Source: Epiperipatus broadwayi (taxonomy: Eukaryota > Onychophora > Udeonychophora > Euonychophora > Peripatidae). From it: 64,000 nucleotides of DNA. A model generated the notes under the pieces. That model was given only the letters and a program-made list of their open reading frames with translations, had not been told where the DNA came from and searched no databases. Shown here piece by piece: positions 36,888-46,719 of the stretch (its first letter is position 1; each line of letters opens with the position of its first letter). The stretch is taken from the NCBI GenBank assembly GCA_028023455.1, contig JAQFVV010000049.1:4501649-4565648 (forward strand). The letters run 5' to 3'. A program made the translations under genes and the position numbers.

Positions 36888-37577
36888 TTATGCATTCCAT
36901 TTCTTGGATATTTTGTAGCAAGAGTCTTTTCTATTGATGGCATTGCCATCTCTAGATATAAAGAAAGCTTTTATCTTTCTTTTTAGATCATGCCGCTCTC
37001 TGCATACCACCACTGGATTTCCCGGTTGACAATCATGCCCAGCTGAAGCACGGTGCTGCGCAAAAACTGAACTATGAGCAGTGTCCAACAACGCTTTATT
37101 ATAAGAATAAGTGTGTTGCGATAGCCTAGTGGAGAGAGAGGCCCTAGTCTCACCATAATATGATGATCTACAAAATTTTTCAGGGCAGGCAATATTATAG
37201 ACCACTTGAGGTGTCAGCGAGGGTGGGAGGCAGTCTTTGGTATTATTAATTAATTTGTTAGAGTTAGGAGGTGTGTGAAAACATAACTGGTATTTATTAT
37301 TGAAAATATTATAAAAACATTTATGCATACTAGGCAGGTAAGGGAGTAGGGAGTCTTTGCTTGTCAATGTTAGGGACTTTATCATTTATTTTAGCAAAAA
37401 ACTGTTTTATCCTCCTGTCAATTACATTCACATCAAAACCAACTTTTATTAGGTCGTCCCTATATGATGTGAGGTTAGCTTTTTTATCAGCCTCAAACTT
37501 ACATAGGTGCATATTTCTAAACAAAAACGAGGTTAAGCCAGAGAGTTTGTGGTTAGTTGGTGAATTGGAAAGAGGGA
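36888..37577 (-). pseudogene. Inverted partial PLE copy: RT C-terminus, linker and GIY-YIG domain
   Basis: The minus-strand frame begins inside the RT-linker (NKVPLSNSPTNHKLSGLTSF-like, then RNMHLCKFEADKKANLTSY) and continues to 37330. A single frame change leads into the 165-residue frame 37385-36888, which carries MHKCFYNIFN, VYNIACPEKFCRSSYYGET, LSQHTYSYNK, FAQHRASAGHD and the terminal KISKKWNA. This holds the complete GIY-YIG nuclease: SSYYGET core, R in ASLSTRLSQH, and the C-terminal helix. It lacks the RT core because it is only the inverted arm. Compared with the plus-strand copy, this arm keeps the endonuclease frame more intact. Confidence 0.88.
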
Positions 37578-37578
37578 C

Positions 37579-38160
37579 TTTATTATAGACTTTTTATCGT
37601 GGCTTGATAAAAATATTATGGCATTCTTTCACAACCAGTGGTTTCATATGAAAGACGGTTGGCCAATGGGACTCCCTATGAGTGGCATCATCTCAAGTGT
37701 AGTTTTAAATTATTTTGAAAAGCAAATCATTCCAAGATACCAAGAATCTAACTTGCTATCCATATACACTAGATATGTTGATGATATCTTCATAGCCGCT
37801 CCCTCTCCGATTATTCTACAAATAAAAAATGAACTGCAAAACACTACAGGGCTTACGTTTAACTTGGAGAATGAAAATGCCCATAAACAAGTTAAATACC
37901 TGGACCTACATATGCAGCGAGAACACACACATATTAATTATAAAATGCTAATCAAATCCCTTGATGTTAGACACTCCCACCCTCTTTCCAATTCATCAAC
38001 TAACCACAAACTCTCTGGCTTAACCTCGTTTTTGTTTAGAAATATGCACCTATGTAAGTTTGAGGCTGATAAAAAAGCTAACCTCACATCATATAGGGAC
38101 GACCTAATAAAAGTTGTTTTTGATGTGAATGTAATTGAGAGGAGGATAAAACAGTTTTTT
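37579..38160 (+). pseudogene. Penelope-like reverse transcriptase, catalytic part (family A)
   Basis: Open from the arm junction at about 37579 (the methionine at 37618 is internal). It reads FIIDFLSWLDKNIMAFFHN, then GWPMGLPMSGIISSVVLNYFEKQ, the RT motif 4 region, and YTRYVDDIFIAAP near 37775, with the intact YVDD catalytic aspartates. VKYLDLHMQRE follows, then the linker NHKLSGLTSFLFRNMHLC and RRIKQFF. The RT makes cDNA from a nicked target end (family knowledge). The N-terminal half is absent (5' truncation at the arm junction). A one-base T insertion at about 38155-38161 breaks the frame before the endonuclease. Catalytic residues are intact, but the protein is truncated and frameshifted. 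Confidence 0.92.
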
Positions 38161-38167
38161 TGCTAAA

Positions 38168-38670
38168 ATAAATGATAAAGTCCCTAACATTGACAAGCAA
38201 AGACTCCTACTCCCTTACCTGCCTAGTATGCATAAATGTTTTTATAATATTTTCAATAATAAATACCAGTTATGTTTTCACACACCTCCTAACTCTAACA
38301 AATTAATTAATAATACCAAAGACTGCCTCCCACCCTCGCTGACACCTCAAGTGGTCTATAATATTGCCTGCCCTGAAAAATTTTGTAGATCATCATATTA
38401 TGGTGAGACTAGGGCCTCTCTATCCACTAGGCTATTGCAACACACTTATTCTTATAATAAAGTGTTGTTGGACACTGCTCATAGTTCAGTTTTTGTGCAG
38501 CACCGTGCTTCAGCTGGGCATGATTGTCAACCGGGAATCCAGTGGTGGTATGCAGAGAGCAGCATGATCTAAAAATAAAAATAAAAGAAGCTTTCTTTAT
38601 ATCTAGAGATGGCAACGCCATCAATAGAAAAGACTCTTGCTACAAAATATCCAAGAAATGGAATGCATAA
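38168..38670 (+). pseudogene. Penelope-like GIY-YIG endonuclease domain, plus-strand copy (family A)
   Basis: This continues the RT relic in another frame: LLPYLPSMHKCFYNIFNNKY, then VYNIACPEKFCRSSYYGET, LLQHTYSYNK and FVQHRASAGHD. A one-base deletion near 38536 (GGGAATCC against GGGAAATCC in the inverted arm) and a small insertion near 38585 shift the end, but the terminal ISKKWNA and stop at 38670 are kept. The GIY-YIG domain gives PLEs their own target nickase (family knowledge). The non-coding 3' tail continues to 38865. Confidence 0.88.
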
Positions 38671-38714
38671 TTATTTCATTTGCATAAATTTGCATCACTC
38701 CAAGTCAATTTATT

Positions 38715-38790
38715 ATATTTTGTAATACGGCTATGATTATGAGGGCTTAAACCTTGAAAGTGCTTAGTCATTTAATGAATAGATATTAAA
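38715..38790 (+). other. Hammerhead-like but non-canonical fold in PLE 3' tail
   Basis: GGCTATGATTATGAGGGCTT, then AAACCTTGAAAGTGCTTAGTC, has a helix I candidate (GGCTA/TAGTC; GGCTA/TAGCC in the inverted arm near 36796-36832), a stem II candidate (AGGG...CCTT), a GAAA and a short stem III. The catalytic box reads ATTATGA instead of CTGATGA. PLE terminal repeats are known to carry hammerhead ribozymes, so this may be a decayed or divergent one. Confidence 0.35.
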
Positions 38791-38875
38791 ATAATATATA
38801 TTTTCTTTATTTGTTTTTAGCTTTGTGTGCTTGTGCGTGTTAGCGCATTTTATATATTTTTTGATGAATGGTTTA

Positions 38876-39640
38876 TATATTTTCAGTCATTATTATTTTA
38901 CTTCTATCCATGAAGCTCTTTGAACAACTGAACATACTGAAGGTCAATTGTGAATAATAAATAAAGAGTGTCTGACCCATTGTATTTCCTGCTGTGTTGT
39001 AGAATAAGATATTGGTTTATCAAAATCTAAATAATGTCTTTGATGCAAATACTTTTTTAACACCCTCTTTTTTTTCTCCAGTCACTAAGTTAATGTAAGG
39101 CCTAATTATCTATATTAACCATGACAGTGAGTTTGTATATAGTGAATTTATACTTTTATCCTTTAACTAGACAACACATAACATGCTTGGCTCCAATTCC
39201 CATTTTCATTTTTTTTCTAGTTTTAGTTCAAGCCCTGCAACAATTAAAAAAGTGAACATTGGCAACAGGCTTTGCTCTAGACAATACAATCACTAATGGG
39301 TTTGCTTGAAAATCAAAATTTTCAGCTGGCAAAGATTTAGTATCAGGCAATATAATTTAAGGATCCCTTGCCTATCGCTGAAGTAAAAATTCCTAAAAAA
39401 GTAGTCTAAAAATGAGTCACACACTTGAACTACATTATAATTTCTAGTGAATTAATTATTACAGTGATAGAAATAATAATCAGTAGTGATGGTAAAGCAT
39501 GAGACAGGGGATGTGCAAACTTTCCTGATACAGAAATCTTCATGACCAGAACAAAGGATCTACACTAGTTTCTAAAAGGTATGTCAGTATTTAAGATCAT
39601 TATAATTATTCTTTGTGAAATTTAACTACTAGATAAAGCC
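38876..39640. other. Non-coding stretch
   Basis: No gene or bounded repeat seen. Confidence 0.5.
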
Positions 39641-39689
39641 TTTGGAAGGACAGCTTAGTTAAAAAAAATTATGATGTTAGATTTATTAT

Positions 39690-40110
39690 GATGTTCAATT
39701 TAGAATATTTTATAGTTGGAATTTCTTGTTGTATTAATAAAAACAAAGGATGGTAAAATTTGCCTTGAATAAATTATGTCCTCATTGTATTAGTGTCTAT
39801 GCCCCAATATTATATTAAGAGCATTCAGAGAAGAAAATATTTTATTCCTTTCTGGATAATTATTGCAGCAATAGTATTATAAGTATTATATTTTTAAAAA
39901 GATTTTAAATGCATGTGTTGGTAGAAATAGTGAACTTTAGATAACATTTATCAGAAATAATGATATTGATACTGTAAATTCAAATGTTATTGAATATTTT
40001 CTCAGTACATGAATTGACTGTCACAATACTTTGTTTAATCAGAAAAGCCACTGCAAAAAAAATATGGATGCATCCATAATCAAAATAATGATATTTAATA
40101 GATATATTAC
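39690..40110 (+). pseudogene. LINE AP-like endonuclease fragment
   Basis: The translation in one frame gives CISVYAP near 39800, then EKKIFYSFLDNY, then after a frame change KDFNACVGRN near 39900 (the GDFNARVG catalytic block), and NTLFNQKSHCKKNMDAS near 40030 (the NT.F....TW..P block). This is the exonuclease/endonuclease/phosphatase fold of a LINE different from the CR1-like copy at 5 kb, because the DFNACVG spacing and sequence differ. No RT was found downstream. Heavily decayed. Confidence 0.6.
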
Positions 40111-43100
40111 ATTATAGTTATAATCCAGAATATAAAGTGATTAATATATATTTAAGAAGTTCATAGTTAAAATTGAATAGGTCAATGATTTTAGAGATTG
40201 GATTGGGTTTTTGACTACAGGAGTTTGTTTAGCAGTACTTTCAGTTTTGATGATGGATGGAGGGTTTTTCCATTGGTTTGATGATACGATGTTTTTATGC
40301 AACTCCAAGGAGTGTTCTATTTAAGGCATTTCTCCAACCCATTTTCTGATTTCCTCTAGTTTATCATGATTCAGTTAATGTAGTTCTACCATAATACCCA
40401 ATCTCTAAGTGTTCAGAAAAGTATCAATGCATACTTATGTATTTTCCATCCTCTAAGACTCAGAGGAGCAGAGATTTGCAAAGATTTTTGTATTTTAATT
40501 TTATATCAAGAGTATAGAAGCTTATAGTGTCTAAATTGAAGAATCCCTGTTGGTGTTCATAGTTCATTGTGAAGTTATAATACAGTGACTGAATTCTTTA
40601 TCTATTTCAGAAGTGCAGGTCACTATTCCTTTTATTAGCTATCAAATGTTTATCAGATCTCTTAAAAATGATGACTACGTAGTTTGAAATATGACCTTTG
40701 TTTTGGTTATAAATGTATATTATGTAAAATATTGTTAGATGTATGTTTTATATTTCTTTTCATTTACCCTATAAAGAGATATGAGACAGTTATGTGCCTC
40801 ATGGTATACATTGACATAGTAGTGTGTGAGCATGTATATATAACTATATAAGTTGGAAGGAAGAGTAGAAATAAATACAAACAATATTTTTTGATGATAG
40901 TTATTATATTACACTGGAATAATAGTTAAGAGTTTAATAATAATTTTGAATTTAAAAAATATTATAAATTAAACATTTCAAAAGGTCTATTTAATGTTTT
41001 ATTCTGCTTTTGATAATTAAAACAAACATGTTTTATGTTACAATAGATATAGTATTAATTATAAAATTCTACTATCTATTTAGATTAAGAGATTTTTTAA
41101 ATTATCGATTGTATAATATATTTTGATAAAAAATCCTACAAAGTTGTTGAAAGGATTAAGAAATACTTTTAGATAAAATTTGGTATTTAATTAAGGTGAA
41201 TTAAAAAAAGGAATCATTAATCTTTCATAAAAATCAACATTAAAAAATTTTACTTTTAATAACTATGTTTTTTTTTATCAAATTCCAGGAGATACTATAG
41301 AAAGGTGGATTTGAATCACTCATGACACTCATAACAATTTTACAGCATTATGATTATGAAGTTATAATTGAAGGCAAGAAGTAGATTTTTTGCTGATGTC
41401 ACAAAAGTCAAGTTTTAATTCACATGGAAGCAAGGTCCTGCTTCTTTGTGTTTTATATCCATATTGTGTATTAGATGCATGCCTGAAGTCTACCAAATTA
41501 TAGAGACTAAATGACAACAGTTATTTGGTTTATATTTATTCTGAAGATGTCAGTAAGTCAGTTTATTGTTTTAGAATTGACCAGCTTACCAAGAGAGTTC
41601 AGTGCTAATTGGCTTGCTGAAGGATTATCATGACATGACTTTATATATATGCTAATTAATCTAATATGAGATGAAGCACAAATGAAGTTATTATAGCCAC
41701 ATATATTATATAATATGCACATAGTAGATATACTTCACAGATATTAGCTAGTGAGTACAATATTTATTGAAAAGGATGATTATTTTAAATACTTGCCTGT
41801 GTAGTTGACTCCTTAAATTACAAGATTTAAAAGTAAATAACTTTTGTCTAAATTATTCAGCTAAAACTAGAATAATGAAAGCAAAACTAAATGACGTTTC
41901 AATTTTTATTTTATAAAAAAAAAAACTCAAAATCTTTTTTTTTTTTAAATATTGAAAATGAAGAAACAAAAGCCTGAATTTTAAAAAATATTTCCAAAAT
42001 AGATCTAGCAATTTTTTGTCAAAAAAGATAAAAACTTTTACTTGCCATTAGAAATATTGTAATTGGTTAATTAATAACTTTGATATGTAGTGGGATAATA
42101 ATAACACATGCATATGAGTGCAGCGTATGTATATTTTCAGCATGGAATTAATTGTCTTGTGAAAATATAATGGTTTAATAAGTTTATTATTTTTGACAAA
42201 TGAAATATCCTAGGATATAAGCATCAGTGTGTAAACAAATTTCTATGCAAACACACACATATATATATATATTAAAATTAATCATTTATGTATAATTAAA
42301 ATGAATTGATTCTTTATTACAATTCTAATATGTTACAGCACATCTGTGTACTTAGACAGATGCATGTCATATAGATACATGTATATTAAAAACAGTCATC
42401 AACCACATATATGTTAAAATTAATTATTATGAAAATGAAATTTTATTATTGGTTTATGATAATTCAAAGATGTTAATTTTAAATTATTATACAGCCTATA
42501 TGTGTGCTTATATATATATATAGGTGTGTTTATTAAAACATTACAAATATATGTAAATTACAATGTAAAAACATATTTTTTGTATTATTGTAATCAAAAT
42601 CATGATATTGAATCCATGTCACACATAACAGATCTTAATTTAATTTTGTTATTAATAAATTTATATTTTATTAAGTTGTTCCAATGAATTTATTTAATCC
42701 TAGCGTAGGTTTAAAACATTATATGTTAGTATTAACCCTTGTTCACAGTAACAGTTATAGAGCTTTCACTCAATGAACTGCATTCATGCATAATGATCAG
42801 TTATATTTATTGTGGTTTATGTGTAGTATTTTTGGTCATCCAAATGATTTGATTATTTTTTTGTAATCCTGGTTGGCACAAAAGCATATCCTTTAAAGTC
42901 CTAGTACTACATTTTACTTTACATTTTATTTTTTTATTTTTTTAGAAATTAAGTTTATAATTAGTCAGCTCATTAATGATATTAAATGGCCAAAGACCAT
43001 TGATGATGATCATGATTTAATATCACAGCATTATATTTTATAAGTGTTATATTTAAATGGAGTAACTTTAAGGTTGTGCACTCAAATTATGGTTTATATA

Positions 43101-43480
43101 AATTACCCCAAGCTTGACAAGGGCTAAATAATTAGCCTGGCCTATAGTGGACCATTTTCAAATCCAGTAACAAGGTTGACAATTGATTTTATTTTTTGAT
43201 AATTCATGATAATGAATGATTATTATTATTATTCTCTGTAATGATGGTGAACTTATAATTAGTCTTTGTTCTTGCTGACCTCTCAAGCTTGCCATTTCAT
43301 TATATTAATTCATGGTTTGTGTTTAATTTTATATTTAAATTTGATTCATTAACTGGAGTTGTGGATGATGAATGCCATCACCCCAGGTTCACCCTTGAGT
43401 TTGTTCATACTGTTACAAATGGTGCATTGAGATGAAATATAGAGAAAGATTAAAAGAGTATTAATTGTTATACAATCATG
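40110..43480. other. AT-rich non-coding stretch
   Basis: No supported gene. TA-rich microsatellites near 42256-42270 and 42510-42523. The region 40200-40620 is less repetitive but gives no recognisable protein. Confidence 0.5.
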
Positions 43481-43494
43481 TAAAAAGTAAAAAT

Positions 43495-43830
43495 AATAAT
43501 GATTTAATGATGACTGCAGTTTTCTTAGATAATGAAAGAACAGTAAATATAAATTTAAGCTTGATCTTGAAAATGTTAAAATTCTTCATGAAAAGAGAAA
43601 TCATAATAAAAGAAAAAATAAGGATACAATTTTCATAAATGAAAAAATAAAATGAATATAATTAATAGACAAGTTGATAATGTTAAAATTTGGGAATCCT
43701 GGGATTTGTGTTAATGACATTTGCTTCTATTATGTTTTTTGAATGTAATGACAGTTGAAGATGGTTAAGCAATTAACTGAAAGTATTTCTGTAAGTTGGA
43801 AGACTGTGTATAATGGGTAATCACAGTTAT
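43495..43830 (+). pseudogene. Penelope-like C-terminal fragment (family D)
   Basis: The frame near 43558 reads KLDLENVKILHEKRNHNKRK, then IFINEKIK and, one frame on, NIINRQVDNVKIWESWDL and a stop. The same sequence, better preserved, occurs in both arms at 56127-56703 (FDLE.VKIL...NQNKRKIEA, then NRNKMNIINKQAANF). The pattern, an R/K-rich helix with a conserved E and then an I-N block, fits the last part of a PLE GIY-YIG domain, but the SYY/GIY core is not in this fragment. Confidence 0.55.
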
Positions 43831-43880
43831 ATTTGATATTTTTATTGTTATTACAATATTTTTTAATTAACAGACATTTC

Positions 43881-43885
43881 ATTTG

Positions 43886-43926
<41 letters not shown>

Positions 43927-43940
43927 TCTGTTATAATCTC

Positions 43941-43972
<32 letters not shown>

Positions 43973-43993
43973 AAGAGAGATTATAACAGAAAT
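43881..43993. repeat. (TA)n tract flanked by an inverted repeat
   Basis: Two long TA runs (43889-43921 and 43948-43970) sit around TCTGTTATAATCTCTCT, whose reverse complement AGAGAGATTATAACAGA follows at 43974-43990. The segment 43926-43990 is a near-perfect hairpin with a TA core. Confidence 0.85.
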
Positions 43994-43994
43994 T

Positions 43995-45354
43995 TCCATA
44001 TAATTGTTTTGATAGGTTTTATCTATAATGAAATAAAAAAAAAAACACCAATTAAAAACTGACATTGCAAAATGAAATGATATTATTTAGAAATAATATT
44101 TTTATCTGATTCACCTTCAAATAAAAAATAGATCAAACAGAAATAATATTAATAGATCAAGTGATTTTGGAATGCCAGATTTTTATTACTTGGTTATAAT
44201 AAAAACATGATTGTTCTCATTAAAGTTGTAATATATACTTTTTTATTAAGCACAAATGAGTATATGTAAATACTTATGAAAGGCTTTAACCTTTGGCACT
44301 GCACTCTTCTGAATATATTTTTTAACACTAGAGAGACCTCGGCAAATCTAGATGCAAGATTATGATTTTAAATCTGAAGCATCTTCATTTGAAAGCATGA
44401 ATTTGTTGATTTCTTCACTGTTTAAGTCTACTATTTCTTTTGCAAACTAACAGTCTTGAAATCTTGTGATTTACAACAAAGTAGTTTTTAATAGGTCCTT
44501 CTAGCATTAAAATATATTCAGAAGAGCACAGTGCCAAAGATTATTCTCATTATAAATTTAATAGTTACATCTTTAAAGTTCATAAATGCTTATTACACAG
44601 AAATCAACTATTGCCAACTAATGTTGATTAAAAATCTTAATAAATAATGATGTTGAAAATTCCATTAGATTAGATACTTCATTATTTAGGTTTCCACTAT
44701 TTTGATAGTTTACAAGTTTACTAATTATCCTTTAGCAAACAATACATTTTGATAATTATTAATAATTTCATAAAATTTATCTAAAAGATTCACAGTAAAA
44801 TAATAAATATTGCAAATATTATTGCTTTACTTCAAATGCCATACCTAAACCATAAGAAAGATGACATAATTTTATCATTATAGGTGAGACTATGAATACA
44901 TCAATATAAATAAATAGATGATGAAAATTGTCAGTATTACAGTGGAATAGTCATTCAATGTAAGAAAACTCACTGATTCATTTATCAACTGCTGGAAAAA
45001 AATATTTTAAGAAATAAAAAAACAGAAAAGAGTACAAAACTGGAACTGTTAATTTTCTAGTTCATACTGCAAATGCCATGTGCTTGTACACTTATCACAA
45101 AATGCCATACCTTCCATAAATACTAAATAAATGACAACTTTCTATAGAACAAGTATGTTTGAAATTACAGGAAATATGTTTAATATCTTTTAGATCCTGT
45201 ACTTTTTCATTCTGTTATCATCAATTTTCATTATAAAAAGAATGAAGACAAAGTTGGTATTTTTATTATTTGATAGTTATTGCTGTCAATATCTTAATGC
45301 TTTTAAAATATAACATTTTTTATTATATACAATAACTATTCATATTTAAAACAC
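43995..45354. other. AT-rich non-coding stretch
   Basis: No gene. TTTGGCACTGCACTCTTCTGAATATATTTT near 44294 is matched in reverse by AATATATTCAGAAGAGCACAGTGCCAAAG near 44512-44540, so this ~250-bp interval (44294-44540) is a fold-back element with ~28-bp ends. Confidence 0.55.
44293..44541. mobile_element. Fold-back/MITE-like element
   Basis: The ends CTTTGGCACTGCACTCTTCT (about 44292-44311) and AGAAGAGCACAGTGCCAAAG (about 44522-44541) are inverted repeats with one gap, and the pairing extends inwards through AATATAT(T). No coding region lies inside. The class is unknown; I did not find an obvious TSD. Confidence 0.65.
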
Positions 45355-45367
45355 TTTTTAATACTTT

Positions 45368-45944
45368 AAATATTTGAAATACAAGCATTCTTCATATACC
45401 TGGAGCTTAATTATAAATATAGGGGATTTGAACTCAGACTTTCAAGCTCCCATTAAAATCCCATATATTTACAGTTAAGCTCCAGGTATTTGAAGAATGC
45501 CTGTATTTCAAATATTTACACATTAAGCCTGCATCATGCCCATCCCTCTTTTATGTATTTAAATGGATATGGTCCTATACATGAAGGATTTCAAGTGACT
45601 TGAGACTAACATGGGCATGGGAATACTATTGGCATCAGTATGGGATTTGGACTTTCCATCATCAAATTTTCAATGACATGAATGGCTGAAGAGTTGGAGG
45701 TTGTAGTAGATTGAAGCCCATCCCTAAAGTATGAAGACTTGCTATCTTACTATAAATTGAGCATTGATTATATATGTGTGTGGGAGATGATAATCTGGAC
45801 CAACTGATGAGTGCTGGTTCAGCACGAAATATGGATATTGTAGATTATTTATCTTTTCTCCATGTATGTGGTCATGTGTATCAATGGTATGAGATAGTGT
45901 GGATAGTTAATGGGTGCTTAAAATCTGAATTCAAATCCCCTATA
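45368..45944 (+). mobile_element. Retrozyme-like element with hammerhead ribozyme and 13-bp TSD
   Basis: The exact 13-bp repeat TTTTTAATACTTT flanks it at 45355-45367 and 45945-45957. The left part is a hairpin: 45368-45410 pairs with 45475-45517. 45415-45456 is the reverse complement of 45906-45947, the unit's own 3' end. Read in the sense direction, the left inverted arm therefore runs across an end-to-start junction of the unit, as if copied from a tandem or circular template. The unit is about 477 bp (45471-45947), contains no coding frame, and carries the hammerhead at 45790-45848. This is what animal retrozymes mobilised by PLE machinery would look like (family knowledge); the mobilisation is inference. 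Confidence 0.8.
45790..45848 (+). ncRNA. Hammerhead ribozyme, type I, complete core
   Basis: The catalytic box CTGATGA is at 45804-45810. Stem II GTGCTG-GTT-CAGCAC, a perfect 6-bp helix, is at 45811-45825. GAAA follows at 45826-45829. Helix III is minimal (A45829-T45836, T45830-A45835, loop ATGG), and the cleavage triplet ATA ends at 45837. Helix I: CAA (45801-45803) pairs with TTG (45838-45840), then an internal loop (GGAC against T), then ATAATCT (45790-45796) pairs perfectly with AGATTAT (45842-45848). All invariant core bases are present and helix I is open-ended, which makes it type I. Very short helix III is a known feature of PLE and retrozyme hammerheads, which are thought to work best as dimers. 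The predicted cut lies between 45837 and 45838. The 75-residue frame across it is coincidental. Confidence 0.9.
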
Positions 45945-46256
45945 TTTTTAATACTTTGTAAATGCATAATGAAAATTTTAATAAATTCAGGAATGTATTA
46001 AATATTTATGTTAGATTTATTAATATTAACTTCTGTGCTTTATAATAATGTGTATATGTTTATTTATTTCCAGTATTTTTTTATTTGGGTTAATTATTAT
46101 TATAGATATCTTAATGTGTATATATTTTAAATTCTTAATTTCTTTTATATATACGTAATTAGTGAATTATAATGAGATTTTTTCTATATAATATTGTAGA
46201 TAAAATTTTATATAAGATAACAGATGACAAATAACATTTTTCTGAACCATGATAAG

Positions 46257-46705
46257 TAAATAAGCATTTATTTTTATATAGCGCTGTTTACAATTGTATT
46301 ACATTTAAATATCAGCCTTTCAAACTAATTGTGTATGCGCAATTAGCTTGAAAGGCTGGTATTTAAATGTAATACAATTGTAAACATAGTGCTATATAAA
46401 AATAAATGCTTATTTACATATGATTAAGTTTCAGTTAGAGTGACGTTTAGTAAATTCTAGACAATTTCACCGATGTCATTCATTCAGACATCGTAAATAG
46501 TAATTTAAAGTTAGTGGTCTATCGTCATGCTTTCATTGCCAGTACTTAAGATTTGCTCATATATAAGCATTTGAGTTGAAGGAATAAATGATTTATTTTA
46601 TTTTTTCATAAATACTATATCTTGTATTGGGAGTGAAAATATTCATTTATTATTAACACTCGTGAAAAGTGCATGCACAATTAGCTTGAAAGGCTGATAT
46701 TTAAA
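46257..46705. mobile_element. Non-coding element with 338-bp unit, inverted arm and 14-bp TSD
   Basis: TGAACCATGATAAG is at 46243-46256 and 46706-46719. The element starts with an inverted arm: 46257-46333 pairs almost perfectly with about 46336-46412, forming a long cruciform around GTATGC. A unit of 338 bp then follows: CAATTAGCTTGAAAGGCTG begins at 46340 and again at 46678, where a partial second copy ends at the TSD. The interior matches the nested element at 27981-28303 in opposite orientation. It has no protein and no canonical hammerhead. Its architecture is the same as the ribozyme element 312 bp upstream. Confidence 0.85.
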
Positions 46706-46719
46706 TGAACCATGATAAG

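Larger units (their letters stand above)
36644..38875. mobile_element. Penelope-like element with 885-bp inverted arms and 12-bp TSD (family A)
   Basis: ATGAATGGTTTA lies at 36644-36655 and 38864-38875. Between them, an arm at 36693-37577 is the reverse complement of 37981-38865; both are 885 bp and pair symmetrically around one centre. A 37-bp segment (36656-36692) precedes the left arm. About 403 bp of unique RT sequence (37578-37980) lies between the arms. Inverted partial copies with a short unpaired extension have been described for Penelope-type elements (established knowledge). This is the best-preserved element in the window. Confidence 0.92.

Noticed and set aside
37361-37928. Overlapping ORFs on both strands between the PLE arms
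   Set aside because: Shadows of the RT and linker frames; only the YVDD plus-strand and GIY-YIG frames carry family motifs.
43881-43993. CRISPR-like or regulatory array from the repeated TA blocks
   Set aside because: It is a simple TA microsatellite with a hairpin flank.
45774-46001. 75-residue ORF across the hammerhead as a gene
   Set aside because: It is a by-product of the ribozyme and unit sequence, with no motif and a frame ending in AT-rich flank.
46470-46510. TGTCTGAATGAATGACATC (minus strand) followed by GGTGAAA as a hammerhead in the 46.3-kb element
   Set aside because: The box has an extra base (CTGAATGA), stem II does not pair, and the homologous stretch at 28.24 kb does not restore it.
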